This document shows, one piece after another, positions 18,539 to 29,913 of a stretch of DNA of 64,000 nt (positions are counted from its first letter, which is position 1; every line of letters begins with the position of its first letter). This DNA is from Agarophyton chilense (Eukaryota; Rhodophyta; Florideophyceae; Gracilariales; Gracilariaceae). The notes beneath the pieces are model-generated. The model saw nothing but the letters and a program-made list of their open reading frames with translations. It was not told the origin of the DNA and made no database searches. The position numbers and the translations under genes are program-made. Where the stretch lies: assembly GCA_030374765.1 (NCBI GenBank), contig JARGXX010000001.1, positions 1,922,001 to 1,986,000 on the forward strand. Reading direction: 5' to 3'.

Positions 18539-19692
18539 CAGTGAAATCTTGATAGAAGGATGCGGTGCGTTACACGAATACATATTCTTATGAGGCGTTA
18601 AGAATATAGCGAATAAAAACGCCGAGGGCAAAAAATGTCAGCGCCAAAGCTGGAGGCAAATATAAACGCCACTGACGGCGGCAATGAGACGCTGACTCTT
18701 TGATTTCAAGCACAACCAAATCGATTACAAGCTCCCAAGACTCAAAACATCTTATGCTATATACCTACGACGGGTAGCGACACAATTCACAAGTATGAAA
18801 GGTAGTTGTAAATGTTGATCTCGTTCAAGAGCAAAAACAGTTGCACTGTTGTCGACTGCATTGGCTTAAGAGTCAACCTAATCAGCATTAGCCATCAAAA
18901 CAAACGTCTCCCAATCGTTTATGACAGTTTCTTTGCTATAGAATGAAGATGTCAGTCTACTTTGGCACACGAAATGAAGCCTGTCGTCGTAAAGAACTTG
19001 ATATGACAATTGCAATGAGCTTATAACTTCCTGATTTGTGTGCGAATGTTATTCGGCAATAAACCTATCAAATGTAAAGGTGTGGTGTTCAGTCCTTTTA
19101 GAATGCGAGCGCAGGCGCGCGAGCAAGCGATGAGTTTTCGATAGTGAAATGCGATGTTTTCTGTGAAAGAAAGCGTCGTGCAATATATATGCCACGACGG
19201 TGAGAATATGAGATATCATAATTATCTAATCCTTACAGCTGGAGATGTTGATTGTTTCTGTAAGGCATGGCGGATCCGACATGCCTGTGTGACGTAGACA
19301 CTACAAAAGGCATCTATTTTGTCCTGAAAAAAAAAAATCTTCCGTGAAACTTATAAATGATTACAAAGAGTTCTTTTTGTTGTACAAGATGGGTCGAGGG
19401 AACAGACAAATTGTACAAGCTATTTCGCAATATTCTGTTCTTCATCCGTAACATGCATCTTAATCTTGACAACTGGAATTATCTTTTCTTGACACCGACA
19501 CTTCGTAAAGACCTTATTAAAAAATTTTCTTCAAAGAGATTTAACTGTTTTCAATGTCGACAACTGATCTACATATTAAGGGTTTCAAAATTCAATTTCT
19601 GTGCAATCCAGGATTTCATGGTATATAAACCTTCATATCTCCTTCAGACTTGCAATAATACCAGCATCAAACGGTTATAACTTGGGTGTTTG
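18539..19692. other. Intergenic region, no supported gene
   Basis: About 1.15 kb, AT-richer than the island. One 107-codon open frame (19357-19680, +) has no recognisable feature. A TATA-like site near 18.66 kb has no peptide copy after it. Nothing else seen. Confidence 0.5.
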
Positions 19693-19870
19693 TGGTATAA
19701 ACCAAAACTGTATCGGGGGTGTAAGAAATGTCAGTTATAGAGATCGCGCAACGAGCTAGACCTAGGAGAAGGACATTGAAGATATCTGTAAGATGTAACA
19801 GCACCAGCCACTGAAGGGTTCAACAGAAACGGCGGTCGTACTGAGACCACGTTGGTAGACGGTGATGCAC
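19693..19870 (-). repeat. LTR-like repeat shared with 46.2 kb
   Basis: Starts TGGTATAA and aligns with 46175-46360 over about 170 bp, including GCGCAACG, GACCTAGGAG, TTGAAGATA and ACTGAGACCACGTTG. The 46.2-kb copy sits directly next to a primer-binding-site-like sequence and serves as the 5' LTR of element G3, so this copy is probably a solo or partial LTR of that family. Its upper end is unclear. Confidence 0.55.
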
Positions 19871-20796
19871 AGAGCGCGCATGTCCAGATAACCGTAAGGA
19901 CACTAAGCTTACCTATATGGTCTACTGTAGAAACCAAAAGGGGTTCGCGTAGTCTAGTTGGTGCTTTACGTTACAATAGTGACCGCGGTGGCCATGTTTG
20001 GTGACAATATATATCTCACCGGCCACCTGACCTACGGTGGCGGTTCCTACAAGGTGGCAACGGAGAGGTGCACTTGAGTTGCGCCTCTCTATCTAGCTAA
20101 TCCTATCTATCTAATACTAAATTAGCAAAAAGCTAAAATAATTGCTAACTAAACCACTGTAGTAAATGCCGCATGCCGGCGACCATCCAGGTCCAACATG
20201 TGTCGTAATTACTTCTTTGGCGTACCCTACCTTACTATATATTTCCTTCCTAACAACAGCCACACCCAATCGCTGTCCTTTAGTGCGTTAGCCAGTGCAG
20301 TAGATCACAGTGCAGCAGCCCCTAGTGTGGGATGCACTTTTTCGTTTGGTAATGCCGCGTGGTGAGCCGAAAGGTTTCGGTCACCGTCGTGGTGTTTGAG
20401 TCTAATTTCTCATGGTCGATCGTAACGGCTTCAAAATTGCGCTTCCCTCGAGTGTTTCCAATGCTAGCCGGGAGTTCATGTATCAATCAGTTTTTGTCGC
20501 GGTCTCCGTCGTAGGTTTTTTGTGGTTTCCGTGCCAGATGTTCGTCATACCTCGTTGGTGTCTTCTCCGTTTCTTCTTCCGTCGTCACGCGTTATCCTCT
20601 TGATGCCATCGTTTCCGTTCGCCTCCTCTCTCTTCTCTTCCGTACCGTATTTGTTGGCTTTCATTGGTCGCGATGCGTGCGGATTCCCCAAGACCTCGTG
20701 GTGGCAGTCAACTGTCCGCCGAAGAGTCAACCGCGCTCGGTGATGGCTCTCGTCGCGTGTCCAACCAGATTAACGGTGTGGTTTTCATGTCGGTGG
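19871..20796. other. Unidentified sequence before G2
   Basis: Non-coding up to about 20.4 kb, with short CTATCTAT and CTAA repeats. From 20412 to the G2 insertion site there is coding-like but unidentified sequence on the plus strand, including a frame from 20672 that begins MRADSPRPRGGSQ. G2 lies in this sequence; its other flank resumes at 32809. Confidence 0.4.
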
Positions 20797-21718
20797 TGAA
20801 GTGTAACCCTCGTGAGGGCCGTTTTCCAGGACTTGGTTGTTTTTCCGCCTCGGGCGATACTTGTGAGATCTATGAGTAATACCGCTACTAGCGGGCTGGC
20901 GTAGCCAGGTGTATACGCGTTGTACGCGAAGTGCACCGGCGGCCGTGCGCCGTGGCCCCGATTCGGGTGTGACTTACCCACGTGTACCACGGGTGGCCCA
21001 GGACAGGTTGGCACAGCATAGCTGGATATTTCTCTATTTATTTAGCTTTATTACACTAGGTTAGGGAGCTCTTTACAGTATTCTACACTATATAGTGCCA
21101 GGGCGATCTCGCCCTGACACTCAGTAAACCTCCCCAACCAGGGTTCTTGGCTCTAAGTCTTTTTCCGCTTTCGCGAGTCTTCCACACTCTACGGAAGTGA
21201 AGCCGCGTTACTAACGGTAGACTTATCCACCCTGCGTCAACAGGAGACTCACCGCTGTTAGCGTGTATATCTTTCATACCACTGCCGTGTTCTCGCCCCA
21301 GTATTGGGTTTGCTACATATTTCTTTTGGCTCTCGTGGCCCATGCCTCCGATCGCCCCCACTGGGTGGTCCCCCCTTTATCGCTTACCCACTCTCGTGGT
21401 AGCTCCCCCTTTTGCTTTGTGGTTGGTTATTCGTGCCGCTCGCGCGTGTGCCGCGCGCCGGCTTACCAGGTTTACCGCCACTCCTGTGGGTGCATTACTT
21501 GATCTCGAGACTTGCCCACTCCCGTGGAATACAGCTCATATCTGGTCTGCTCCCTTCTAGCATCCCGCACTCTCCCCGCTTGGCGTGCCGGTGAGCCTCG
21601 GCCTTACACCCCGACTTAGTCGTGTTCACTCCGGAGAGGCTCCGTCGCCGTGCTACCCTCCTTGGAGGAAGACTCGGACATCTTCGTGTGTTTCCGCCGC
21701 CCTTGGCGTTGCACTACA
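20797..21718 (+). repeat. 5' LTR of G2
   Basis: 922 bp, TGAAGTG...CACTACA, followed by the primer-binding site TGGTCTCCCGACTT at 21722-21735. About 98% identical to the 3' LTR. Confidence 0.95.
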
Positions 21719-21721
21719 AAC

Positions 21722-21735
21722 TGGTCTCCCGACTT
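21722..21735 (+). other. Primer-binding site of G2
   Basis: TGGTCTCCCGACTT, three bases inside the 5' LTR and shared with G1 and G4. Confidence 0.7.
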
Positions 21736-21815
21736 AGAAGGCTAGGGGGACCTGGTTTGGTTTTTTTTCACATTGCTGTGCTGTCTTCTCTCGTCGAGAT
21801 CTGCTTTCTAATTTC

Positions 21816-23986
21816 TTGGTTTGGACCCACTTGGTGGAAGCTTTTGTTGTCCTATTCTTAGTGGTCAACGCTACAACCATGTCACGACTACCGTCGGAAG
21901 CGGAACCCGCGATCACGCGGAGCCGTTCCTTCAATGACGTGGTGCCTGCGGACCCTGGAAGGGTTCCCCCGCCGTTACCTCAAGCCGCTCCGAAAGGCAA
22001 GAGTAAGGGGTCGAACTCCTCCAATAACAACAAGCTACCGCCTAAGGCGTCGAAGAATGGACCCAATTCTGGTGCTGGACCGGCCCCTGCCGTGGATGAC
22101 CCGGCTCCTGCCGACGAAAAGGCCCAGAAAAACGAGTTCCACATCGACATAAACTCAAGTGTGAGGCAGCAGATCCACGTAATGCGGGAAGCGCACAATG
22201 CCTTCGTGGAAGAGTTCGAAGCCCTGCGTTCCAGGTGTGATGGCTCTTCTATGAAGGAAGTGGTTGACGACCCCCGCGTGTTGCGGGCGGACGTCAACAC
22301 CCTGTTGGAATGTTTTGGTGGTCCCGCCGCTTACGTGGAAGGTGTCGAGACCCGATTCAATCGTGTTAGCGCCCGTCTCCAGACGTTAGAGCAAACCATC
22401 TTGATGGAAGACGTCCCGGAGAAGCCGGTTGCTGTGTCGCACCAAGCGAAACACGAGAGGAAAAGGGACGATACCCGCCGTCGGCGTGGAAAGCGTGACA
22501 GCGATGACTCGGACTCGTCGAACTGCTCACGGTCGTCGCGTGGCTCTCACCATTCAAATGGGTCGGACTCGTCAGATTCGTCTTCTGACGATGGCCTTCG
22601 CAGGCGTTCATCCCGTTCTAAACGGTCGTCTGCCACCCAAGGTGTGATCCGCGCCCGCGAGAAGGGAAGGAAACACTCCGGGTTGAAGGAGCTGAAATGC
22701 ACCAACCCCCTGTACAAGAAGTTGGTTTCTTACCGATACTATCGGCTAGAGAACTCCTCTTTGGATCGCACGCCCCGTGGCACGGGTAGAGTGAAGGATT
22801 GCATAAAGCGTATGCAACTGTCCCTCAGGAACCAGAGCTTGTCTGGAGAAGACCCCATTTTGGTGTTGGATTTCCTTGCGAGGTTCGTTGCCGAAGCGGA
22901 TACTCTCGGTATGACCGAAGGACAGGCGTTTATTGCACTCCCGTACTTTATGAAAGGCCTCGCCGAGGATCAATACAACTCTGTAAGAGGTTCGTCTAGA
23001 GCCTCCGAAGGAGGGGTAACCTGCTGGCCAGAAGCAGTACAATACCTCTTGAGGTCCTACGCCACTAATCACGCGATTCAGTCGGCCATTCTCGCTCTTC
23101 GCGATACGCGCCAGAAGTCTGGAGAAACGGAAACCGAATTCTCGGTGCGCCTGAACAAGGCTTTCCACCGTAGTGGGAACGTACACTCCGCCGGAGAGCG
23201 CTGCACCATGTTCATCGATGGATTGGACCCCGCTATCCGAACACTCGTGGCCCGTTACCGGGAAGACCGAAGGAAGACCACGTATCTGGAGTTGGTCCAA
23301 CACGCGCAAGCGGAAGGTGACGCTTTAAGAGCTCGTGCCCCCGGACACAGGTCGCGAACCGCCAAGGCGTTGGTGATGGAAACGAAGTCGCCATCCCTAT
23401 CGCTGGTTGCGATTGAGCGCCCCCAACAGGAGTACGACAACGTACACGTCGCCCGAAGCGATATCCATTCGGTCCCGACAACCGAACTACCGTCTACGAC
23501 GGACGACTCATATGACACAGCCCAGGATGGACCCCTGCTGTACGCAGACTCTCCCCGTGTTCAAACGGTGCGCTCCGACAGAGTCGCCCTGGATGGAAGG
23601 ATACCCGCCAAGCGGTGAAGTTCACGGATGCTCGCTCCGGTTTCCAGCCCTCACGCCCGGGACTCATATGCCACATATGCTACGAACACGGTCACATTTC
23701 ACCGGACTGTATCCTCACCATGAGGGAAGTAGCCCGTGTAATCGGTAATTGTGAGGCGTTGACCCCAGTGGAAAAGCGGATTGTTCCGATGACGTCGTAT
23801 CTTCGAGCGAAGATCGATTTTCCACGGAGTATTCCGGAGGCGAAACCGCGCAATGCGTTGCTTTACCCTGCCGAGCAGGCTCCCGACCACCGCCCCGTTC
23901 CTTCAAACCCCGCCGCTGGCGCCCCATTGCTAGTGGTTCAGGATTCTGAGGCCCCGCCCCAGACGGATGGGACTCAGGAAAACTGA
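21816..23986 (+). CDS. G2 gag region (fossil)
   Basis: Structural protein region of the retroelement. It has a coiled-coil-like N-terminal half, Ser/Arg-rich stretches, a capsid-like central part containing NPLYKKLVSYRYYRLE, and a CCHC zinc knuckle (CHICYEHGHISPDC) near 23.67 kb. The same order is seen in G1, G3 and G4. Confidence 0.85.
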
Positions 23987-24024
23987 TTTCGGGAGTCCCC
24001 CCTTCGGGAGAGGCGTCTCCAACA

Positions 24025-27000
24025 TTGAGGTTGACGACGCCCGAGGCGTCTCCGCCTCGCTCCCCGGTCACAATCCTCACGAGGAAACAGGCCGTCTCAG
24101 ACGTGGACTCTGAACACTTTGGTGTTCTACGTCGACCGTGGACACGTGTTCTTAACCGCCGGTTCCCGGATAGAGTCTTAGTAATGGGCAAGCGCAAGTA
24201 CAAGGTGTATGCTGACCTTGGCCTTTCTACCCAGTTTATGGTTCGAGTCCTTACTGTTTTGGACACAGGTGCTGGTCCGAATTTCATCGTGGAGTCGCTG
24301 CTGCCCCCGCCCTTGCGGTCTCAGATCCGCCTTGGCGTGGCGCCCGACGTCGCGGACGCGAATAACAACCCGTTGTCAACGGTTGGAACCGTCGCTCTCG
24401 TCGTTCGCTTGGGCTCCTTCGTGGTGAAACTGGACTTTATTGTATGCCGGAAATTGGCTGCCCCCATCATCTTGGGATGTGTCTTCTGTGACAGATTCGT
24501 TGACGCCATAAGGCCCCGCTTAAAGCGTGTTGAGATGGAAGACGGCTCGTCGGTCCCGATTGTCCGTCGTCCGCTGCGGCGTGCCTCCAAGAAGCACGTA
24601 CCGCTCCCTGCCGCGCAGGAACCTCCACCCGCTTCTCGGGAGTCTACCAAGCTCCGCGTGGCTGCGTCTGTCCGAATCCCGCCAGAGTCCCAAGTATGGG
24701 TGCGTGTCACTTCCCGTCAACACGGTTTACGAGTCATTCAGCCTCTCTCATCTCTGTACGATGGATATCAACTCGCCGTGGCGAATGGAGTCGCGCAGAT
24801 TGTCCCAGACAAGCCGTTCACCGTGCTGGTTGCCAATCTGGGCTCAACCCCCCAGTCACTGGTGAAAAATCAAGTTATTGGATCGGTAATGCCTCACCCC
24901 ACCGCGATGGTCCCCACTAGGCTGACCGCTGCCGAAGTCCTCGGTCTCGTTCACTCTAAGGAGGGGGAGGAAGCTGCCGTCCAATTACCGAATGATTCGG
25001 AATCGCAACCTGCCGAAACAGAAAAGAAGCCCGTTCCGACGAGTTACGACCGGGTAGACCCCGTGAAAGAACTCGAGGAACTCGACCTCGGTCATGTACC
25101 GGAGTCACACCGTGAAAGTCTGCGTGAGATGTTACGGGAGTTTACCACAATGTGGGATGGCTCTCTTGGTGAGATAAATACAACGGAACACCGGATAGAT
25201 TTATTGCCGAACACCCGACCGGTGGCTCAACACCCTTACAGGGCAGGCCCCAAGGCTCGAGAAGAGAAACAGTTCCAAGTGGACAAAATGCTCCGAGCTG
25301 GAGTGATCGAACCGGCTCAGTCGCCGTGAGCATCCTCAGTGGTACTGGCTCCGAAACACGATGGGTCCTGGCGCTTTTGCATCGACTACCGTCGCTTGAA
25401 TGATGTTACCGTCAAGGACGTGTATCCGATCCCACGAATGGATGAGTACATCGACTCTCTCGGCACTGCTACCGTGTTCACGGCTTTGGACGCCAATTGG
25501 GGATATTGGCAGGTTCCCGTTAGGGAGGAGGACCAAGATAAGACTGCGTTTGTCTGTCACTCGGGACTCTACCGTTTCAAACGGATGCCTTTTAGTCTAA
25601 CCAATGCTCCCGCTACCTTTCAGCGTGCTATCGACATTTTGTTGGCCCGCTTTAAGTGGCGTACTTGCCTCGTCTATTTGGACGATATCATTGTATTCTC
25701 AGACAATCTGGATGACCATCTCACCCATGTCAGGGACATAATGACCACGCTACGTGATGCTGGAATAACCCTCAAACTGAGGAAATGTGAGTTCTTTACC
25801 GATACTGTGAAGTATCTCGGGCACATTATCCGTCCGGGACGTGTAATGATCGAAAAAGCTCGAGTGAGGTCCCTCCGCAAGGCGAAAGAACCCGCTACCA
25901 AGACGGAACTGCGCTCCTTTCTAGGATTGGTCAACGTCTACGGATGGTTTATCCCTAACTTCGCTGACATCGCGGCCCCCTTGAACGCGCTTCTGCGGAA
26001 AGGTCAACCACCTAAACTGGACCCCTTTACGTCCGCCCAGACGGATGCTTTTAACTCCCTTAGGGAGGCTGTCACATCAGCACCGATTCTATCGTTACCG
26101 AAACCCGGACTACCGTTTTCCGTGGACACGGACTCTAGCGACTACCAGGTAGGCTGTGCACTCTTTCAAACTACTCCCGAAGGAGAACGCAAACCCATTG
26201 GGTACTGGTCACGCTCGCCCAATGTCCACGAGCGGAACTACTCCGTGTCGGAGAAGGAGTGCCTCGCAGTTGTGTGGGCCCTCTCTACAATCCGCCCCTA
26301 CCTCACGGGTGTGCACTTTACCGTTTACACGGATCACTCGTCCCTACGATGGCTCATGACCATCTCGGAGCCGTCAGGCCGCTTAATGCGTTGGAGACTC
26401 CGCCTCGCGGAATATGAATTTGAAGTGATCTACAAGAAGGGCACTCAGAACGCGCAAGCGGACGTGCTCTCGCGTTTATTCACGAATGGGGAAGCTCTAG
26501 CCGTCGATGACGAGGATATACCTTGCTTCTTCGTAGACGATGGAACACCGGGGGACCCGGATTGGTTACACGATAAATGGAACGAAAGCCTGGAATCGGA
26601 TGATGATATTGACGCATTGCTCGTCTCGGACGATTCAGAGAAACCCCCGCCGGGTAATTTTGTGCCGATACCCCCGGAGGAGATGGTCAGAGAACAGCAG
26701 GGTGACCCCTTCTGTACGAAGATTCGCGCCTGGCTTAATGGCGGTGCACAACTCCCTTTCGAGGTGAACGATCTTGGATACCTCGTCAGGACGGTTCAGT
26801 CATCCCCACAAGTCGTGGTGCCGCATACTCTACAGTCTAGAGTTTTGCATCTATCGCACTATGCGAAACTTGGTGGACACGCCGGTGGACGGAAGCTCTA
26901 CCTCACTTTGCGAAGGAATTTCTACTGGCCCGCCATGGCGGTGGATTGCTACGCAACGGTGCGGTTTTGTACCGAATGTGCTAAGAATCGGGTGAAACTT

Positions 27001-27900
27001 CGCAAGTACTCAACAAAGTTGAAACTATTCCCGGCACGGGCTCCTCTCGAGTTTGTCGCCATTGACATCCTCGGTAAGCTCCTCACCACACGACGTGGAC
27101 ATAAGTTTTTACTCGTTATCACGGATCGTTTCTCAAAACTGGTTCGGACCGTACCTCTACGGAAGATATCCGCTTTCACGGTTGCACAAGCATTTGTAAC
27201 CCATTGGGTATTCGTCTACGGCCCGCCGGTTAATCTTCTATGCGATAACAGAAAACAGTTCGCATCGCGATTCTTCGAGGACGTGTGCAGGATTCTTGAC
27301 ATCAAGAACATGTTCACAACGACCTATCACCCCCAGTATAATGGGCAAGTGGAGCGGTTTAACCGAACGCTATTAGCGTCTCTCCGTTCTTACGGGGCCG
27401 ACCACCCAAAGACATGGGATCTATATACCGACGCCTTGACGTTCGCGTACAATACGCAGGTACACCGTACTACGGGCTTGACTCCATTCGAACTGGTCTT
27501 GTCCCGCCCTCCGCCTGCTGTCGCGTTAGAACCCCAGCCCACGCTGGATGCGTTCCCTTCCGTGAAGGATTATCGCCACAGGTGGAAAGAGTGGCTTACG
27601 AAGCTGATCCCGGTCGCCCGAAGCTCGATGGCTCGTGCCGAAGCCGCTTACAAGCGTGATTTCGACTCTCGCGTACGCGGTAAGGCCCCGCCAATCAAAG
27701 CCGGTGACTTCGTCTTCGTCCGTAAGGAGTACTGGAACCCTGAAAAGGAAAAGAAGCACAAGCTTTCTTCCGTCGCGGACGGTCCTTACAAGGTCATTTC
27801 GGTGAAAGACGACACCATCGTGGTGGAAATTGTCGACGCTCATGAGCGGATCTCCTGCGACCGCGTTGTACTCGCCCCACCACCGACGTTGGAAGTAACC
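24025..27900 (+). CDS. G2 pol region: protease, RT, RNase H, integrase (fossil)
   Basis: Protease with DTGAGPNF near 24.26 kb, reverse transcriptase from about 25.2 kb with YLDD near 25.67 kb, RNase H with an FSVDTDSSDYQVG start near 26.12 kb and TDHSSL near 26.33 kb, an integrase HHCC zinc finger near 26.85-26.98 kb, and the DDE core at about 27.05-27.36 kb ending YNGQVERFNRTL. The domain order PR-RT-RH-INT is that of Ty3/gypsy. An Ala/Pro/Ser/Thr-rich spacer of roughly 1.6 kb follows the integrase. Confidence 0.92.
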
Positions 27901-29529
27901 GAAATGGGTCAACAATCCCTCTCTGAGGATGATGGTGCTCGGCACACAACAGTGGCTCAGCCCACTGCCGTGGTTTCCAGACCCTCTGCGTTACCAAACC
28001 CTACCCGGGGACTCTCTGACTTGCCGATCTTATCGTACCAAGGCCAGGATGGCCTCTCTTCTCTCACGCCACGGCGCGGTGTTTACCCCCGCCCGTTGGG
28101 CGTTTCAACCACTCCCCATGCCGCTCCGTTTCAGGAGGGGGAGGAGGCTCATAACTCTCGTCGAGAGACGGAAACCGCTTCGTCGCGTCATGACAACCGT
28201 GGTGCACGGACTCCTGGACACACCAGCAAGAACAACGGTGATCCGGACGTCCCGTCTACCGACGTGCCATCTCCGCATTTGCGCGCTACAGCCGTTGCTG
28301 AACCCTCTATGGGAAGCGCCACCGCATCTGCGTCTGATCGCACTCCCCACGGGGACTCTACTCGACAGGACGCACCACGTAGTGGAAACCCTCTCGCCGA
28401 AGCGAAACCGAAATCGTCGCAGGATGCTGTTCGCCCTCGCAATACTGGACCGGCTATGCCGTCGAGCGTTGACCCGCAGCCCGTGGGTCACGGTTCGTCG
28501 ACACCAGCTACGCTGGAAAACTTAGAGAACGCCCTCGCAGGCCCCTCTAGGCCGAATCGATCGGAAGTGGTCCCTCGTACTGTACGGCAGGACACACCGG
28601 CTAAGCCGGGCAAGCACACCGTAGCAGACGGGAGATTCACACCCAGCACGCTTGATGTGGGTTCAGAACCCGCGCGCAGTGGCGGACGCACTCCGAGTGT
28701 CTCGGTTGACCCCGACATCGTTGTCGAAGGCGCACCGGTCACCCCGGAGAATGTGCCCGTCAAGGACGGAAGCACCTCGTCGCCGAGTGAAGTTGAACCC
28801 TCGAAAGGGATAGTTGAAGACGAACTCGCTCCCCGCAGGGGTTCCTCGCCGCGCACTTCGCCGCCCGTTGGTGAGGAAGGCACGGTTGACCCGGAGTTGC
28901 ACGCCCGTCGCGGTACTGTGTCGCTTAAGCGAGCAGACATACCGGCAGCGCCGTTGCACACGCCCTCACGTGAGGAGGCGGAACGCAGCACTGCGCGGAG
29001 TACTCCCAGCCATCAGCCGGACGTGTCACGTGACCAGACGACACCTGGCTCGGGAGATACGCCATTCAACGCCCAAGGCGGCTCACCCGGCAAGGCACAA
29101 CGCCCCGTTATGAAACCGCCTCCCGCCTCAAGTCCAGCACCGTTGCGACGGATTTCACCCCGACGAATCGCGGAACGCGACCGCGAAACCCAGCCTTGGG
29201 ATGAGTCCGCGTTCCCCCGAAGGGTGGCCTCTGCACGAGAACTCTCGGAAAGCATTCCGACCCAAAAACTGGGAGAATTGCCCCACGGGAAGGCCTCCGG
29301 CCGAAGCCGTCGAACTGACGCTCTTCGTCATGACGCCTTGGCGGAAGCAACCCTCCAAGCAGCCAAGGCAACCCGGCCCGGAACCCGGTTCGTTCCCCTA
29401 CCCAGGGCATGGAAAGGCAACGCCAACCCATGGACCCCTCGGGGGAAGGGCACAGTAGCCCACACGCACCTGCGGACGTACCCCGGTTTGGTCCGGTGAC
29501 GCGTACACCGCAAGGGCGGTAAGTATACG

Positions 29530-29735
29530 AGAAGGAGTTCGTGGTCGACCACATAGTGGAGCACTCATACCATCCGGATGGTTATATTCAATACCTCGTC
29601 CGTTGGTACGGTTTAGGGCCCGAATGGGATTCGTATGAGCCGATGGAACATCTCCCACGTTCGAAGGTGGTTTCATATCACCGCAGAACGCGGACGGGAA
29701 TCCCGGCATCGGTTGTTAAAGCCCAGGTGGGATAA
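29530..29735 (+). CDS. G2 chromodomain (fossil)
   Basis: VDHIVEHSYHPDGYIQYLV, then RWYGLGPEWDSYEPMEHL: a chromodomain with the aromatic-cage pattern (Y, W, Y/E). This places G2 with the chromoviruses, whose chromodomains can steer integration to marked chromatin. It is unusually far downstream of the integrase core. Confidence 0.8.
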
Positions 29736-29913
29736 CACCCACCTCGGTGGAAGAGAAAAGAGAAGTAGGTTTGCTTGAGAACAGGCTAGTGAAGGAAGGT
29801 TTTGGGTTACACTAGTCACTTGGTTTTTTTCGAAGCTATAGATGGAATACCGAGCACTCGGGATACTACTCTAAGTCACAAGGGAAAACTCCCCAACGGG
29901 ATCGCGTGGCCCG

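Noticed and set aside
18655-18800. TATA-like site with a short leader resembling the peptide genes
   Set aside because: The only nearby ATG opens a frame of a few codons with no similarity to the peptide.
19930-19970. A-box-like sequence suggesting a tRNA or SINE
   Set aside because: It matches the A-box consensus, but no B-box or cloverleaf follows.
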